A stretch of DNA of 64,000 nucleotides, taken from Streptococcus sp. oral taxon 431 (GTDB lineage: Bacteria > Bacillota > Bacilli > Lactobacillales > Streptococcaceae). Shown here one piece after another: positions 1-9,158 of the stretch. Location of the stretch: positions 59,282 to 123,281 of the forward strand of contig NZ_JALDUI010000004.1 in the NCBI RefSeq assembly GCF_023115445.1. Direction: 5' to 3'. The position numbers and the translations under genes were made by a program. The first letter of the stretch is position 1. Each line of letters begins with the position of its first letter. The notes beneath the pieces are model-generated. The model did not search any database. It had not been told where the DNA came from and saw only the letters and a list, made by a program, of their open reading frames with translations.

Positions 1-889
1 CCATGTTGGCTTGGATTTTAAAGACAAATCCTGAAAAATCCTTGTCGTAAGGATCCACAATTTCACCGTCTGTTTTCTTGTGTCCATGTGGTTCTGGAGC
101 AAACTTAAGGAAGGTTTCAAGGAAGGTCTGCACACCAAAGTTTGTCAAAGCTGAACCAAAGAAGACTGGTGTCAATTCTCCAGCCAGAATAGCTTCCTCT
201 GAAAACTCATTTCCAGCTTCATTCAAAAGCTCAATATCATCCTTGACTTGCTCGTAGAAAGGATTGCTGCCAAAAAGCTCGTCCCCATCTTCTAGACTAG
301 CGAAACGTTCATCCCCCTTGTAGAGTTCCAAGCGTTGGTTATAAAGGTCATACAAACCTTCAAAAGCTTTCCCCATCCCGATTGGCCAGTTCATAGGATA
401 GCTCGCAATGCCTAGAACTTCTTCTAATTCTTGCAAGAGATCCAAAGGCTCACGACCGTCACGGTCCAGCTTGTTCATAAAGGTAAAGACGGGAATGCCA
501 CGATGTTTCACAACCTCAAACAATTTCTTGGTTTGGGCCTCGATACCTTTTGCAGAGTCCACGACCATGACCGCAGCATCCACCGCCATCAAAGTCCGAT
601 AAGTATCTTCTGAAAAGTCCTCGTGCCCTGGGGTGTCTAGGATATTGACACGCTTACCATCGTAGTCAAATTGCATCACAGATGAAGTAACCGAAATCCC
701 ACGTTGCTTCTCGATATCCATCCAGTCAGACTTGGCAAAAGTCCCTGTTTTCTTTCCTTTTACGGTACCAGCCTCACGAATCTCGCCTCCAAAGTAGAGC
801 AACTGCTCAGTAATGGTTGTTTTCCCCGCGTCAGGGTGGGAGATGATAGCAAAGGTACGACGTTTCTTAATTTCTTCTTGAATATTCAT
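1..889 (-). CDS. prfC: Peptide chain release factor 3 (RF3), 3' part outside window
   Basis: This is the N-terminal 296 or so residues of RF3, the translational GTPase that recycles RF1/RF2 from ribosomes after termination. Reading from the ATG at 889, the G1 loop HPDAGKTT, the G3 motif DTPGHEDF and the G4 motif NKLDRD follow in the right order, and switch regions around [10 protein letters not shown] are typical of RF3 rather than EF-G. The gene runs off the left edge, so no stop is visible. It is divergent from gatC, with about 210 bp between them. Identity is secure from motif spacing and the RF3-specific sequence. Confidence 0.95.
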   Translation of the reverse strand, partial: MNIQEEIKKRRTFAIISHPDAGKTTITEQLLYFGGEIREAGTVKGKKTGTFAKSDWMDIEKQRGISVTSSVMQFDYDGKRVNILDTPGHEDFSEDTYRTLMAVDAAVMVVDSAKGIEAQTKKLFEVVKHRGIPVFTFMNKLDRDGREPLDLLQELEEVLGIASYPMNWPIGMGKAFEGLYDLYNQRLELYKGDERFASLEDGDELFGSNPFYEQVKDDIELLNEAGNEFSEEAILAGELTPVFFGSALTNFGVQTFLETFLKFAPEPHGHKKTDGEIVDPYDKDFSGFVFKIQANM

Positions 890-1050
890 AAGTTCTCTTT
901 CTCTGATTCTCTATTTTTCTTGTTTCAATAGCTAAGAATGATTTCTACATTGGATTTTACCATTCCTTTCAACACTCCATTATATCGGATTTTAGCATTT
1001 TTTTCAATTTCTATTTCTTTTCACTTATCCCTCCCTTATTTATAGGAAAA

Positions 1051-1061
1051 TATGGTAAAAT
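1051..1061 (+). promoter_or_regulatory. Extended -10 element before gatCAB
   Basis: TATGGTAAAAT forms an extended -10 (TG-N-TAAAAT with TAAAAT at 1056-1061) about 40 bp before gatC. No convincing -35 is visible, as is usual for extended -10 promoters. The same 11-mer precedes efp. Confidence 0.5.
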
Positions 1062-1101
1062 AGAACAGATAAATAATCATCATTTCACGAAAGGATGCAA
1101 G

Positions 1102-1404
1102 ATGAAAATTACGCAAGAAGAGGTAACACACGTTGCCAATCTTTCAAAATTAAAATTCTCAGAAGAAGAAACTGCTGCCTTTGCGACAACCTTGTCTAAG
1201 ATTGTTGATATGGTCGAATTGCTGGGCGAAGTTGACACTACTGGTGTTGAACCAACGACTACCATGGCAGATCGCAAGACCGTTCTTCGCCCAGACGTAG
1301 CCGAAGAAGGAACTGACCGTGATCGCTTATTTAAAAATGTACCTAAAAAAGACAATTACTATATCAAGGTACCAGCTATCCTGGACGATGGAGGAGATGC
1401 CTAA
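1102..1404 (+). CDS. gatC: Aspartyl/glutamyl-tRNA amidotransferase subunit C
   Basis: GatC is the small subunit (100 aa) of the GatCAB enzyme that converts misacylated Glu-tRNA(Gln), and where needed Asp-tRNA(Asn), to the correct aminoacyl-tRNA. It wraps around GatA and stabilises the complex in the cytoplasm. The helical N-terminus ([16 protein letters not shown]) and the extended tail with a V-L-R-P-D motif are typical of the family. Its stop overlaps the gatA start (TAATG), so the three genes form one translationally coupled operon, gatC-gatA-gatB. Confidence 0.96.
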   Translation: MKITQEEVTHVANLSKLKFSEEETAAFATTLSKIVDMVELLGEVDTTGVEPTTTMADRKTVLRPDVAEEGTDRDRLFKNVPKKDNYYIKVPAILDDGGDA

Positions 1405-2870
1405 TGACTTTTAACAATAAAACGATTGAAGAGTTGCATAATCTCCTTGTATCTAAGGAAATTTCTGCAACCGAACTAACGCAAGCAACGCTTGAAGATA
1501 TCAAGGCACGTGAAGAAGCTATCAATGCCTTTGTCACTATCGCTGAAGATCAAGCTCTTTCTCAAGCTAAAGCTATTGACGAAACTGGAATTGACGCTGA
1601 CAATGTCCTTTCAGGAATTCCGCTCGCAGTCAAAGATAATATCTCTACAGACGGTATCCTCACAACTGCAGCCTCAAAAATGCTTTATAACTACGAGCCA
1701 ATCTTTGATGCGACAGCTGTTGCCAATGCAAAATCTAAGGGCATGATCGTTGTTGGGAAAACCAACATGGACGAGTTTGCCATGGGTGGTTCAGGTGAGA
1801 CTTCCCACTACGGTGCCACTAAAAATGCTTGGGACCATAGCAAGGTTCCTGGTGGTTCATCAAGTGGTTCTGCTGCAGCTGTAGCCTCAGGCCAAGTTCG
1901 CTTATCACTGGGTTCTGATACTGGTGGTTCTATCCGCCAGCCTGCTACCTTCAACGGGATTGTTGGTCTCAAACCAACCTACGGAACAGTTTCTCGTTTC
2001 GGTCTCATTGCCTTCGGTAGCTCATTAGATCAAATCGGACCTTTCGCACCAACTGTTAAGGAAAACGCCCTCTTGCTCAACGCTATTGCTAGCGAAGATG
2101 CCAAAGACTCTACTTCTGCTCCTATCCGCATTGCCGACTTTACTTCAAAAATCGGGCAAGACATCAAGGGCATGAAAATTGCTTTGCCTAAGGAATATCT
2201 TGGTGAAGGGATTGACCCAGAGGTTAAGGAAACCATTCTGAATGCGGCCAAACACTTTGAAAAACTCGGTGCTATCGTCGAAGAAGTCAGCCTTCCTCAC
2301 TCTAAATACGGTGTTGCCGTTTACTACATCATCGCTTCATCTGAAGCTTCATCAAACTTGCAACGTTTTGACGGTATCCGTTATGGCTATCGTGCAGAGG
2401 ATGCGACTAATCTTGATGAAATCTATGTAAACAGCCGTAGCCAAGGTTTCGGTGAAGAGGTGAAACGTCGTATCATGCTTGGAACTTTCAGCCTTTCATC
2501 AGGTTATTACGACGCCTATTACAAGAAGGCTGGTCAAGTTCGTACCCTCATCATCCAAGATTTTGAAAAAGTCTTTGCGGATTATGACTTGATTTTGGGA
2601 CCAACTGCTCCTAGCGTTGCCTACGACTTGGATTCGCTCAACCATGATCCAGTTGCTATGTACTTGGCTGACCTCTTGACAATTCCTGTCAACTTAGCTG
2701 GTCTACCAGGGATTTCTATTCCTGCTGGATTTGTTCAAGGTCTACCAGTAGGACTCCAATTGATCGGTCCTAAATACTCTGAAGAAACTATCTACCAAGC
2801 TGCTGCTGCTTTTGAGGCAACAACAGACTACCACAAACAACAACCTGTGATTTTTGGAGGTGATAACTAA
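1404..2870 (+). CDS. gatA: Aspartyl/glutamyl-tRNA amidotransferase subunit A
   Basis: GatA (488 aa) is the amidase subunit that releases ammonia from glutamine for transamidation of Glu-tRNA(Gln). The amidase-signature catalytic triad is visible: Lys77 in AVKDNI, the cis-Ser152 in the GGSSSGS block, and the nucleophile Ser176 in DTGGSIR. Length matches the family. The gene starts on the last base of gatC and its stop overlaps the gatB start. As far as I recall streptococci lack a glutaminyl-tRNA synthetase, which would make this operon essential; that is not something the window shows. Confidence 0.97.
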   Translation: MTFNNKTIEELHNLLVSKEISATELTQATLEDIKAREEAINAFVTIAEDQALSQAKAIDETGIDADNVLSGIPLAVKDNISTDGILTTAASKMLYNYEPIFDATAVANAKSKGMIVVGKTNMDEFAMGGSGETSHYGATKNAWDHSKVPGGSSSGSAAAVASGQVRLSLGSDTGGSIRQPATFNGIVGLKPTYGTVSRFGLIAFGSSLDQIGPFAPTVKENALLLNAIASEDAKDSTSAPIRIADFTSKIGQDIKGMKIALPKEYLGEGIDPEVKETILNAAKHFEKLGAIVEEVSLPHSKYGVAVYYIIASSEASSNLQRFDGIRYGYRAEDATNLDEIYVNSRSQGFGEEVKRRIMLGTFSLSSGYYDAYYKKAGQVRTLIIQDFEKVFADYDLILGPTAPSVAYDLDSLNHDPVAMYLADLLTIPVNLAGLPGISIPAGFVQGLPVGLQLIGPKYSEETIYQAAAAFEATTDYHKQQPVIFGGDN

Positions 2871-4312
2871 TGAACTTTGAAACAGTCATTGGACTTGAAG
2901 TCCACGTAGAGCTCAACACCAATTCAAAAATCTTCTCACCTACTTCTGCCCACTTTGGAAATGACCAAAATGCCAACACTAACGTGATTGACTGGTCCTT
3001 CCCAGGAGTTCTGCCAGTTCTCAATAAGGGTGTTGTCGATGCTGGTATCAAGGCTGCACTCGCTCTTAACATGGACATCCATAAGAAGATGCACTTTGAC
3101 CGCAAGAACTACTTCTACCCTGATAATCCTAAAGCCTACCAAATTTCTCAGTTTGATGAACCAATCGGTTACAACGGTTGGATTGAAGTGGAACTAGAAG
3201 ATGGTACGACTAAGAAAATCGGTATTGAACGTGCTCACTTGGAAGAAGACGCTGGTAAAAACACCCATGGTACAGATGGTTACTCTTATGTTGACCTCAA
3301 CCGCCAAGGGGTGCCTTTGATTGAAATCGTATCTGAAGCAGACATGCGTTCACCAGAGGAAGCCTATGCTTACCTAACTGCCCTCAAGGAAGTCATCCAG
3401 TACGCTGGTATTTCTGACGTCAAGATGGAAGAAGGTTCAATGCGTGTAGATGCTAACATCTCCCTTCGTCCTTATGGTCAAGAAAAATTCGGTACCAAGA
3501 CTGAATTGAAGAACCTCAACTCCTTCTCAAATGTTCGCAAGGGTCTCGAATACGAAGTTCAACGTCAAGCTGAAATCCTTCGCTCTGGTGGTCAAATTCG
3601 CCAAGAAACACGCCGTTACGATGAAGCTAACAAGGCAACCATCCTCATGCGTGTCAAAGAAGGTGCTGCTGACTACCGTTACTTCCCAGAACCAGACCTA
3701 CCTCTCTTTGAAATTTCTGACGAGTGGATTGAAGAAATGCGTACGGAGTTACCAGAGTTTCCAAAAGAACGCCGTGCGCGCTACGTCTCTGACCTCAGCT
3801 TGTCAGACTATGACGCTAGCCAGTTAACTGCAAATAAAGTCACTTCTGATTTCTTTGAAAAAGCTGTCGCCCTCGGTGGTGATGCCAAACAAGTTTCTAA
3901 CTGGCTCCAAGGTGAAGTCGCTCAATTCTTGAACGCCGAAGGTAAGACACTGGAACAAATCGAATTGACACCTGAAAACTTGGTTGAAATGATTGCTATC
4001 ATCGAAGATGGTACGATTTCATCTAAGATTGCCAAGAAAGTCTTTGTTCACCTAGCTAAAAATGGTGGTGGAGCGCGTGAATACGTGGAAAAAGCTGGTT
4101 TAGTTCAAATCTCAGATCCTGATGTTTTGATTCCAATTATTCATCAAGTCTTTGCGGATAACGAAGCCGCTGTTGCCGACTTCAAGTCAGGAAAACGTAA
4201 CGCTGACAAGGCCTTCACAGGATTCCTCATGAAAGCGACCAAAGGCCAAGCCAACCCACAAGTCGCCCTCAAGCTACTTGCCCAAGAATTGGCTAAGTTA
4301 AAAGAAGATTAA
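2870..4312 (+). CDS. gatB: Aspartyl/glutamyl-tRNA amidotransferase subunit B
   Basis: GatB (480 aa) phosphorylates the misacylated Glu-tRNA(Gln) and transfers ammonia supplied by GatA. The N-terminal cradle with [12 protein letters not shown] and [15 protein letters not shown], and the C-terminal YqeY-like helical tRNA-binding domain from about residue 330, are in the expected order. It is the last gene of gatCAB and is followed directly by a strong intrinsic terminator. Confidence 0.97.
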   Translation: MNFETVIGLEVHVELNTNSKIFSPTSAHFGNDQNANTNVIDWSFPGVLPVLNKGVVDAGIKAALALNMDIHKKMHFDRKNYFYPDNPKAYQISQFDEPIGYNGWIEVELEDGTTKKIGIERAHLEEDAGKNTHGTDGYSYVDLNRQGVPLIEIVSEADMRSPEEAYAYLTALKEVIQYAGISDVKMEEGSMRVDANISLRPYGQEKFGTKTELKNLNSFSNVRKGLEYEVQRQAEILRSGGQIRQETRRYDEANKATILMRVKEGAADYRYFPEPDLPLFEISDEWIEEMRTELPEFPKERRARYVSDLSLSDYDASQLTANKVTSDFFEKAVALGGDAKQVSNWLQGEVAQFLNAEGKTLEQIELTPENLVEMIAIIEDGTISSKIAKKVFVHLAKNGGGAREYVEKAGLVQISDPDVLIPIIHQVFADNEAAVADFKSGKRNADKAFTGFLMKATKGQANPQVALKLLAQELAKLKED

Positions 4313-4322
4313 TATGTAAAGG

Positions 4323-4347
4323 AAACCAGCCCTGAGGTTGGTTTTTT
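4323..4347 (+). terminator. Rho-independent terminator of gatCAB
   Basis: A 9-bp stem, AAACCAGCC paired with GGTTGGTTT (one G-U pair) around a CTGA loop, runs into a T tract 10 bp after gatB. Confidence 0.85.
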
Positions 4348-4348
4348 C

Positions 4349-4380
4349 TTGACAAATACTAGGAAAGCGTTTTCAATATT
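4349..4380 (+). promoter_or_regulatory. Promoter with overlapping cre (CcpA) site before the dehydrogenase gene
   Basis: A perfect -35 TTGACA lies at 4349-4354. Inside the following spacer, GGAAAGCGTTTTCA at 4362-4375 matches the consensus TGWAANCGNTNWCA at every fixed position except the first. A CcpA site between -35 and -10 would be expected to block transcription when glucose is present. The -10 itself is weak and its position uncertain. Regulation is inferred from the match alone. Confidence 0.65.
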
Positions 4381-4437
4381 ACATGTAAAGTTTCCTAAAA
4401 GGAAAACTAAAAATCGCAACGATAAGGAGTTATTCAT

Positions 4438-5481
4438 ATGGCTACAATGAAAGCAGCTCGCTGGCATGCAGCAAAAGATGTTCGTATTCAAGAAGTAGAA
4501 GTCCCTGAGGTACTTCCGCACCAAGTAAAAGTTGCTGTTAAATTCACAGGAATTTGTGGTACTGACCTCCACGAATTTTTAGATGGCCCTATCTTCATCC
4601 CAACAGAAGAACATGTCTATTCTGGTCAAAAAGCACCAGTAACACTGGGACATGAATTTTCTGGTGAAATTGTAGAAGTCGGAAGTGATGTTACTCGTGT
4701 TAAAGTTGGTGATCGTGTTGCTGTAGAACCAATTCTAGCTAAGAATAACTTAGTTGGTAATTATAATTTGGATCCAAACCTTAATTTTGTCGGTTTGGCT
4801 GCAGACGGTGGATTTGCCAAATATTGTGTTTTAGACGGTGACTTAGTACATGTCATTCCAGATAGCTTAAGCTATGAGCAAGCTGCTCTCACTGAGCCAG
4901 CTGCTGTTGCAGTTTATGCAGTTCGTCAATCAGCACTAAAAGCTGGTGATACTGCTGCTGTCTTTGGCTTAGGTCCGATTGGTCTCTTAATTGTAGAAGC
5001 TCTTCGTGCAGCGGGTGCTTCTAAGATTTATGCTGTTGAACTATCACCTGAACGTCAAGCAAAAGCTGAAGAGTTAGGAGCTATCGTTGTCCGTCCGGAA
5101 AAAGGTGAAACAGCTGTTGAAGCTATTCATCGTTTAACAAACGGTGGTGTAGATGTTTCTTATGAAGTAACGGGTGTGCCAGTAGTTTTAGGACAAGCCT
5201 TAGCTGCCGTACATAAAGCAGGTGAGTGCATGGTGGTCTCTATCTGGGAACGAGAAGCAAATATTAATCCGAATGAATTTGCAATCCAAGAAAAGACACT
5301 AAAAGGAATCATTGCTTATCGTCATATCTTCCCTAAAGTATTAGAATTGATGGAACAAGGCTACTTCTCTGCTGAAAAATTAGTTACTAAGAAAATTAAA
5401 TTGGAAAATATCGTCGAAGAAGGCTTTATCGAATTAACTCAAGATAAGTCACAAATTAAAATTTTGGTAGAACCAGAATAA
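4438..5481 (+). CDS. Zinc-dependent 2,3-butanediol/sorbitol-type dehydrogenase
   Basis: A 347-aa medium-chain dehydrogenase/reductase. The catalytic zinc ligands are visible in GICGTDLHEF (Cys) and TLGHEFSGE (His-Glu), and the NAD-binding Rossmann loop in VFGLGPIGLL. The sequence resembles butanediol dehydrogenases, which interconvert acetoin and 2,3-butanediol with NAD(H). A structural-zinc cysteine cluster is not obvious, as in several butanediol and sorbitol enzymes. It is monocistronic between the gatB terminator and a strong palindrome, behind a cre-overlapped promoter, so a role in overflow or secondary carbon metabolism is inferred. In pneumococcal genomes I remember gatB next to efp, so this looks like an accessory insertion. 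The substrate remains uncertain. Confidence 0.8.
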   Translation: MATMKAARWHAAKDVRIQEVEVPEVLPHQVKVAVKFTGICGTDLHEFLDGPIFIPTEEHVYSGQKAPVTLGHEFSGEIVEVGSDVTRVKVGDRVAVEPILAKNNLVGNYNLDPNLNFVGLAADGGFAKYCVLDGDLVHVIPDSLSYEQAALTEPAAVAVYAVRQSALKAGDTAAVFGLGPIGLLIVEALRAAGASKIYAVELSPERQAKAEELGAIVVRPEKGETAVEAIHRLTNGGVDVSYEVTGVPVVLGQALAAVHKAGECMVVSIWEREANINPNEFAIQEKTLKGIIAYRHIFPKVLELMEQGYFSAEKLVTKKIKLENIVEEGFIELTQDKSQIKILVEPE

Positions 5482-5510
5482 AAATCAATCTTTTTAAGAC
5501 AATACTAACA

Positions 5511-5534
5511 GGTCGGAGTAAGCTTACTTCGGCC
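5511..5534. terminator. Palindromic terminator after the dehydrogenase
   Basis: A near-perfect palindrome (GGTCGGAGTAAG against CTTACTTCGGCC, allowing G-U) is followed by TTTT on the + strand, 30 bp after the stop. It should end the monocistronic transcript. Confidence 0.75.
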
Positions 5535-5546
5535 TTTTGAAATATA

Positions 5547-5697
5547 ATACTCTTCGAAAATCTCTTCAAACCACGTCAGCGTCACATTACCGTATATATG
5601 GTTACTGACTTCGTCAGTTCTATCCACAACCTCAAAACAGTGTTTTGAGCAGCCTGCGGCTTGCTTCCTAGTTTGCTCTTTGATTTTCATTGAGTAT
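5547..5697 (+). repeat. BOX element (A-B-C type)
   Basis: A 151-bp interspersed repeat opening with atactcttcgaaaatctc, passing through a boxB-like middle (ctgacttcgtcag and cctcaaaacagtg) and ending tttgattttcattgagtat. The ends are mutually complementary, as in BOX elements of the pneumococcus/mitis group. It fills most of the 376-bp gap between the dehydrogenase and efp. Two more copies lie at 10049 and 63798 in the opposite orientation. Confidence 0.9.
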
Positions 5698-5812
5698 GAG
5701 AAGAAATATAGTGGATACTATTTAACATTAACCACTCCACCTGACTAGGCAATATTCTTTTTCTCCTCTACCATCTCCCAATAACTATTTTGGCTTTATT
5801 TCCAGAAGATTT

Positions 5813-5823
5813 TATGGTAAAAT
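5813..5823 (+). promoter_or_regulatory. Extended -10 element before efp
   Basis: TATGGTAAAAT, identical to the element before gatC, lies 34 bp before the efp ATG. Confidence 0.5.
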
Positions 5824-5857
5824 GAAGAGTAATAATATTTATAAAAGAGGTAAAAAC

Positions 5858-6418
5858 ATGATTGAAGCAAGTAAACTAAAGGCTGGTATGACCTTTGAAA
5901 CAACAGAAGGAAAATTGATCCGCGTTTTGGAAGCTAGCCACCACAAACCAGGTAAAGGAAACACTATCATGCGTATGAAATTGCGTGATGTCCGTACTGG
6001 TTCAACTTTTGAAACAAGCTACCGCCCAGAAGAAAAATTTGAGCAAGCGATCATCGAAACAGTTCCAGCTCAATACTTGTACAAAATGGACGACACAGCT
6101 TACTTCATGAACACAGAAACTTATGACCAATACGAAATTCCTGTTGTGAATGTTGAAAACGAATTGCTTTACATCCTTGAAAACTCAGATGTAAAAATCC
6201 AATTCTACGGAACTGAAGTAATCGGTGTGACTGTACCAACTACTGTTGAATTGACAGTTGCTGAAACACAACCATCTATCAAAGGTGCTACTGTTACAGG
6301 TTCTGGTAAACCAGCAACAATGGAAACTGGTCTTGTCGTGAACGTTCCAGACTTCATCGAAGCAGGACAAAAATTGATTATCAACACTGCAGAAGGAACT
6401 TACGTTTCTCGCGCCTAA
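5858..6418 (+). CDS. efp: Translation elongation factor P
   Basis: EF-P (186 aa) relieves ribosomes stalled on polyproline stretches. All three OB-like domains are present. The tip loop HHKPGKGN presents Lys33 at the position modified in other bacteria. The frame is open 12 codons upstream, but the ATG at 5858 is chosen because it is preceded by AAAGAGG and gives the family's [10 protein letters not shown] start. It is followed at short distance by the asp23 and nusB genes, a common streptococcal order. Confidence 0.96.
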   Translation: MIEASKLKAGMTFETTEGKLIRVLEASHHKPGKGNTIMRMKLRDVRTGSTFETSYRPEEKFEQAIIETVPAQYLYKMDDTAYFMNTETYDQYEIPVVNVENELLYILENSDVKIQFYGTEVIGVTVPTTVELTVAETQPSIKGATVTGSGKPATMETGLVVNVPDFIEAGQKLIINTAEGTYVSRA

Positions 6419-6446
6419 TCTCTAGAAACTAGAAAGAGGTCATTCT

Positions 6447-6836
6447 ATGGGAATTGAAGAACAACTTGGCGAAATCGTCATCGCCCCACGTGTACTTGAA
6501 AAAATTATTGCTATCGCAACTGCGAAAGTTGAAGGCGTACACTCTTTTTCAAACAAATCAGTATCTGACACCCTTTCAAAACTTTCTCTTGGTCGTGGCG
6601 TATATCTAAAAGAAGCAAACGATGAGCTCACAGCTGATATCTACCTCTACCTAGAGTACGGTGTCAAAGTTCCTAAGGTTGCTATGGCTATCCAGAAAGC
6701 TGTTAAGGATGCTGTCCGCAATATGGCTGATGTTGAAATCACTGCCGTCAACATTCACGTTGCTGGTATCGTTCCAGATAAAACACCAAAACCAGAATTG
6801 AAAGACTTATTCGACGAGGACTTCCTCAATGACTAG
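6447..6836 (+). CDS. Asp23/Gls24 family envelope stress protein
   Basis: A 129-aa Asp23/Gls24-family (DUF322) protein, with the family pattern GEIVIAPRVLEKIIAIATAKVEGV near the start and the alternating strands that follow. Members are abundant cytoplasmic or membrane-associated proteins linked to alkaline and envelope stress; the precise role is not known. The stop overlaps the nusB start by 8 bp, so the two are translationally coupled. Confidence 0.9.
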   Translation: MGIEEQLGEIVIAPRVLEKIIAIATAKVEGVHSFSNKSVSDTLSKLSLGRGVYLKEANDELTADIYLYLEYGVKVPKVAMAIQKAVKDAVRNMADVEITAVNIHVAGIVPDKTPKPELKDLFDEDFLND

Positions 6837-7251
6837 TCCATTATTAGAATCTAGACGTGAACTACGTAAGTGTGCTTTCCAAGCCTTGATGAGTCTTGAA
6901 TTTGGTTCAGATCTAGAAACTGCTTGTCGCTTCGCCTACACACATGATCGCGAAGATACAGACGTACAACTTCCTAACTTCCTTGTAGAGCTCGTTTCTG
7001 GTGTCCAAGCTAAAAAGGATGATCTGGATAAACAAATCACTCAACATTTGAAAACTGGTTGGACCATCGATCGTCTGACTTTAGTGGAAAAAACTCTTCT
7101 ACGCCTAGGAGTTTTTGAAATTACTTCATTTGACACTCCTCAACTCGTAGCTGTTAACGAAGCCATTGAGCTTGCTAAAAGCTTTTCAGATCAAAAGTCA
7201 GCTCGTTTCATCAATGGACTCCTCAGTCAATTTGTGACAGAAGAAGATTAA
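6829..7251 (+). CDS. nusB: Transcription antitermination factor NusB
   Basis: NusB (140 aa) binds boxA RNA with S10 (NusE) in rRNA antitermination complexes. The all-helical fold is recognisable from the RRELRKCAFQALMSLEF start and the C-terminal VAVNEAIELAKSFSDQKSARFINGLL block. It is the last gene of efp-asp23-nusB and precedes a strong terminator. Confidence 0.95.
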   Translation: MTSPLLESRRELRKCAFQALMSLEFGSDLETACRFAYTHDREDTDVQLPNFLVELVSGVQAKKDDLDKQITQHLKTGWTIDRLTLVEKTLLRLGVFEITSFDTPQLVAVNEAIELAKSFSDQKSARFINGLLSQFVTEED

Positions 7252-7260
7252 ATAATATAG

Positions 7261-7292
7261 AAAAAGTGTTTGACTCAGATCAAACACTTTTT
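7261..7292 (+). terminator. Terminator of the efp-asp23-nusB unit
   Basis: A perfect 13-bp stem, AAAAAGTGTTTGA with TCAAACACTTTTT, around a 6-nt loop, with T tracts on both strands. It probably also serves the converging CPBP gene. Confidence 0.9.
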
Positions 7293-7305
7293 TCTTTCCC
7301 TTCCA

Positions 7306-8037
7306 CTATCTAAAAAAGTGGTAATAGACATAATTATAAACAAAAATCCAGATAGGTTTTGCATAAGTGAGAAAGTTGAAAAAACTATGGCATAGGATTG
7401 TAATTCTCAGGTTCTTTGTCCAACGGTAGACAAGGGCATAGAAGAGACCGCCTAAACTATAAATGATCAAACTGATAGGATCTCGGTGAGTTAGGATCAA
7501 ATGACTAAGTCCAAAGATAAGAGCAGATAGGATAACATCCAGGTAGTACTTGGACTGGGGGAAAAAGGTATTCATAAAGTACCCTCTATGAATCAGTTCC
7601 TCCAATATAGGGCCGACGACTACTGTTAAACTAAAACTGAGAACAGTTGATAGAAAAGTTGGTTGCCCATTGGAATATAGAATCGAAAGAAGGTCTTGAA
7701 AGATATACTTGTTATCAATTAAGTGATGAAACTGTAACTGAAAGGCATCCACCAATTGACGATCAAAATAAGTAGCCACTAGAGCGACTAGAAGATAAAG
7801 ATTTGTCGACCATTTCCAAGACTCATTTTCAACGATATAGAGCATCTTTTTCTTTTTGAGCCAGTAGATAAATAATAGCAAAAGAGCTGTTACTTCAACT
7901 GTTAAAAAGATAGAATAGCCATCTATCCCCCATCCTAAAAACTTAGTCAGATGCATAATCCCTAACTCTGGTAGATAAACTGATAGAAATACCAGTAAGA
8001 TATAGACTCCCAAATGCCAAAGTTTTTTCATACTCAC
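7306..8037 (-). CDS. CPBP family intramembrane glutamic protease (CAAX/Abi)
   Basis: A 243-aa polytopic membrane protein with several hydrophobic segments. The CPBP (PF02517) signature is complete: EELIHRGYF (EExxxR), FGLSHLILTH and the final HSFFNFLTY. Members cleave inside membranes, and in streptococci several sit in bacteriocin loci as immunity or maturation factors. It lies 84 bp downstream of, and on the same strand as, the briC-like peptide gene, with an AAAGGAG ribosome site of its own and no clear terminator between them, so co-transcription from the ComE promoter is plausible. A functional link to the peptide is inference. Confidence 0.88.
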   Translation of the reverse strand: MSMKKLWHLGVYILLVFLSVYLPELGIMHLTKFLGWGIDGYSIFLTVEVTALLLLFIYWLKKKKMLYIVENESWKWSTNLYLLVALVATYFDRQLVDAFQLQFHHLIDNKYIFQDLLSILYSNGQPTFLSTVLSFSLTVVVGPILEELIHRGYFMNTFFPQSKYYLDVILSALIFGLSHLILTHRDPISLIIYSLGGLFYALVYRWTKNLRITILCHSFFNFLTYAKPIWIFVYNYVYYHFFR

Positions 8038-8121
8038 TCCTTTAACTTATCAATAGCCAACACCAGAACCACGTCTAGTCACATCAGCAAGTATAGTTTT
8101 CTGATCTGTTGCTATACTAGG

Positions 8122-8223
8122 TCAAGTCCAAATTCTTTCATCAAACATCCAAATCATACCACCGCCTGAAACTTGCTCTAACTCTTCAAATGAAAGAACT
8201 GTAAATATATCTATACATGTCAT
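8122..8223 (-). CDS. briC: Competence-induced double-glycine peptide, BriC-like
   Basis: A 33-codon ORF beginning MTCIDIFTVLSFEELEQVSGG. The leader ends in a Gly-Gly processing site with the usual hydrophobic/acidic spacing (LSFEELEQVSGG), leaving a short mature peptide that starts GMIWMF and ends IWT. Such leaders are cut and exported by C39 transporters such as ComAB or BlpAB. Upstream is a canonical ComE site and a TATAAT -10. Position next to accA and ComE control match the pneumococcal biofilm peptide BriC, as I recall it. The start is preceded only by a weak AAGAAG, so translation may be modest. I cannot confirm identity by alignment. Confidence 0.78.
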   Translation of the reverse strand: MTCIDIFTVLSFEELEQVSGGGMIWMFDERIWT

Positions 8224-8267
8224 GTCAAGTAGCTTCTTAAATGATATGTTTCTAAATCTATATGTAC

Positions 8268-8335
8268 ATTATACATATTTTTTTGATTATTTTAGCAGTT
8301 ATTTCCTCAACTGTCAATTCTTAATCCTGAAATGT
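8268..8335 (-). promoter_or_regulatory. ComE-box promoter of the briC-like gene
   Basis: On the minus strand ACATTTCAG (8327-8335) and ACAGTTGAG (8306-8314) are separated by exactly 12 bp, matching the ComE direct-repeat consensus aCAnTTcaG-N12-aCAgTTgaG. A TATAAT -10 lies 32 bp downstream at 8268-8273. This predicts induction in the early competence phase by phosphorylated ComE. Confidence 0.88.
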
Positions 8336-8352
8336 CTTTTTATAGAAGACAA

Positions 8353-8383
8353 AAAGCTAGAACCTTTTCCTAGTTCTAGCTTT
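8353..8383 (-). terminator. Terminator of the acc/fab operon
   Basis: An 11-bp stem, AAAGCTAGAAC with GTTCTAGCTTT, sits immediately after accA with a short T run on the minus strand. It separates the fab transcript from the ComE promoter of briC. Confidence 0.8.
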
Positions 8384-8387
8384 CTTT

Positions 8388-9158
8388 TTAATATTTTCTA
8401 AAGCGTTGATAACGTTCTTCAATGAGTTGATCTAGCGGAAGTTTACCAAGTACATCGAGTTCTGCTTGGAGTTGTTCCTTCACTTGCTTGATTAAATCTT
8501 TGCTTGAAAGACCAACTTCAGAAATGACCTTATCTACAACTTGCATATCCAACAACTCATACGAGGTGATTTTCATCAACTCAGCTGCTTCCATGGCGCG
8601 AGTTCCATCTTTCCATAAGATAGAAGCAAATCCTTCAGGACTCAGTACGGCATAGATGGAATTTTCAAGCATCCAAACACGGTCAGCTACTGCAAGGGCA
8701 AGGGCACCACCAGATCCACCTTCACCGATAATAATCGCAATGATGGGAACTTTTAAATCACTCATTTCAAAGATGTTACGGGCAATAGCTTCACCTTGAC
8801 CCCGTTCTTCTGCTCCTACACCAGGATAGGCTCCCGCAGTGTTGATAAAGGTAACAACTGGACGACCAAACTTTTCAGCTTGCTTCATCAAACGAAGGGC
8901 CTTGCGGTAGCCTTCTGGATGGGGTTGTCCAAAGTTACGGTTAAGATTATCTTGTAAACTTTTACCTTTTTGGATTCCAACTACAGTTACTGCTTGGTCT
9001 CCCAACCATCCGATACCACCAACCACAGCACCATCATCTCTGAAAGAGCGATCCCCATGTAGCTCCACAAAGTCATCAAAAATTCCTGTTGCGAAGTCCA
9101 AGGCAGTTAAGCGGGTTTGTTCACGTGCTTCTCTGACGATTTTCGCTATATTCATCAA
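8388..9158 (-). CDS. accA: Acetyl-CoA carboxylase carboxyltransferase alpha subunit
   Basis: AccA (256 aa) pairs with AccD to transfer CO2 from carboxybiotin to acetyl-CoA, forming malonyl-CoA, the first committed step of fatty-acid synthesis. The carboxyltransferase core motifs [23 protein letters not shown] and [15 protein letters not shown] are visible. It is last in the cluster and overlaps the accD stop by 4 bp. Confidence 0.97.
   Translation of the reverse strand: MMNIAKIVREAREQTRLTALDFATGIFDDFVELHGDRSFRDDGAVVGGIGWLGDQAVTVVGIQKGKSLQDNLNRNFGQPHPEGYRKALRLMKQAEKFGRPVVTFINTAGAYPGVGAEERGQGEAIARNIFEMSDLKVPIIAIIIGEGGSGGALALAVADRVWMLENSIYAVLSPEGFASILWKDGTRAMEAAELMKITSYELLDMQVVDKVISEVGLSSKDLIKQVKEQLQAELDVLGKLPLDQLIEERYQRFRKY

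Noticed and set aside
1080..1355. Antisense ORF over gatC
   Set aside because: Shadow of the gatC reading frame with no ribosome site.
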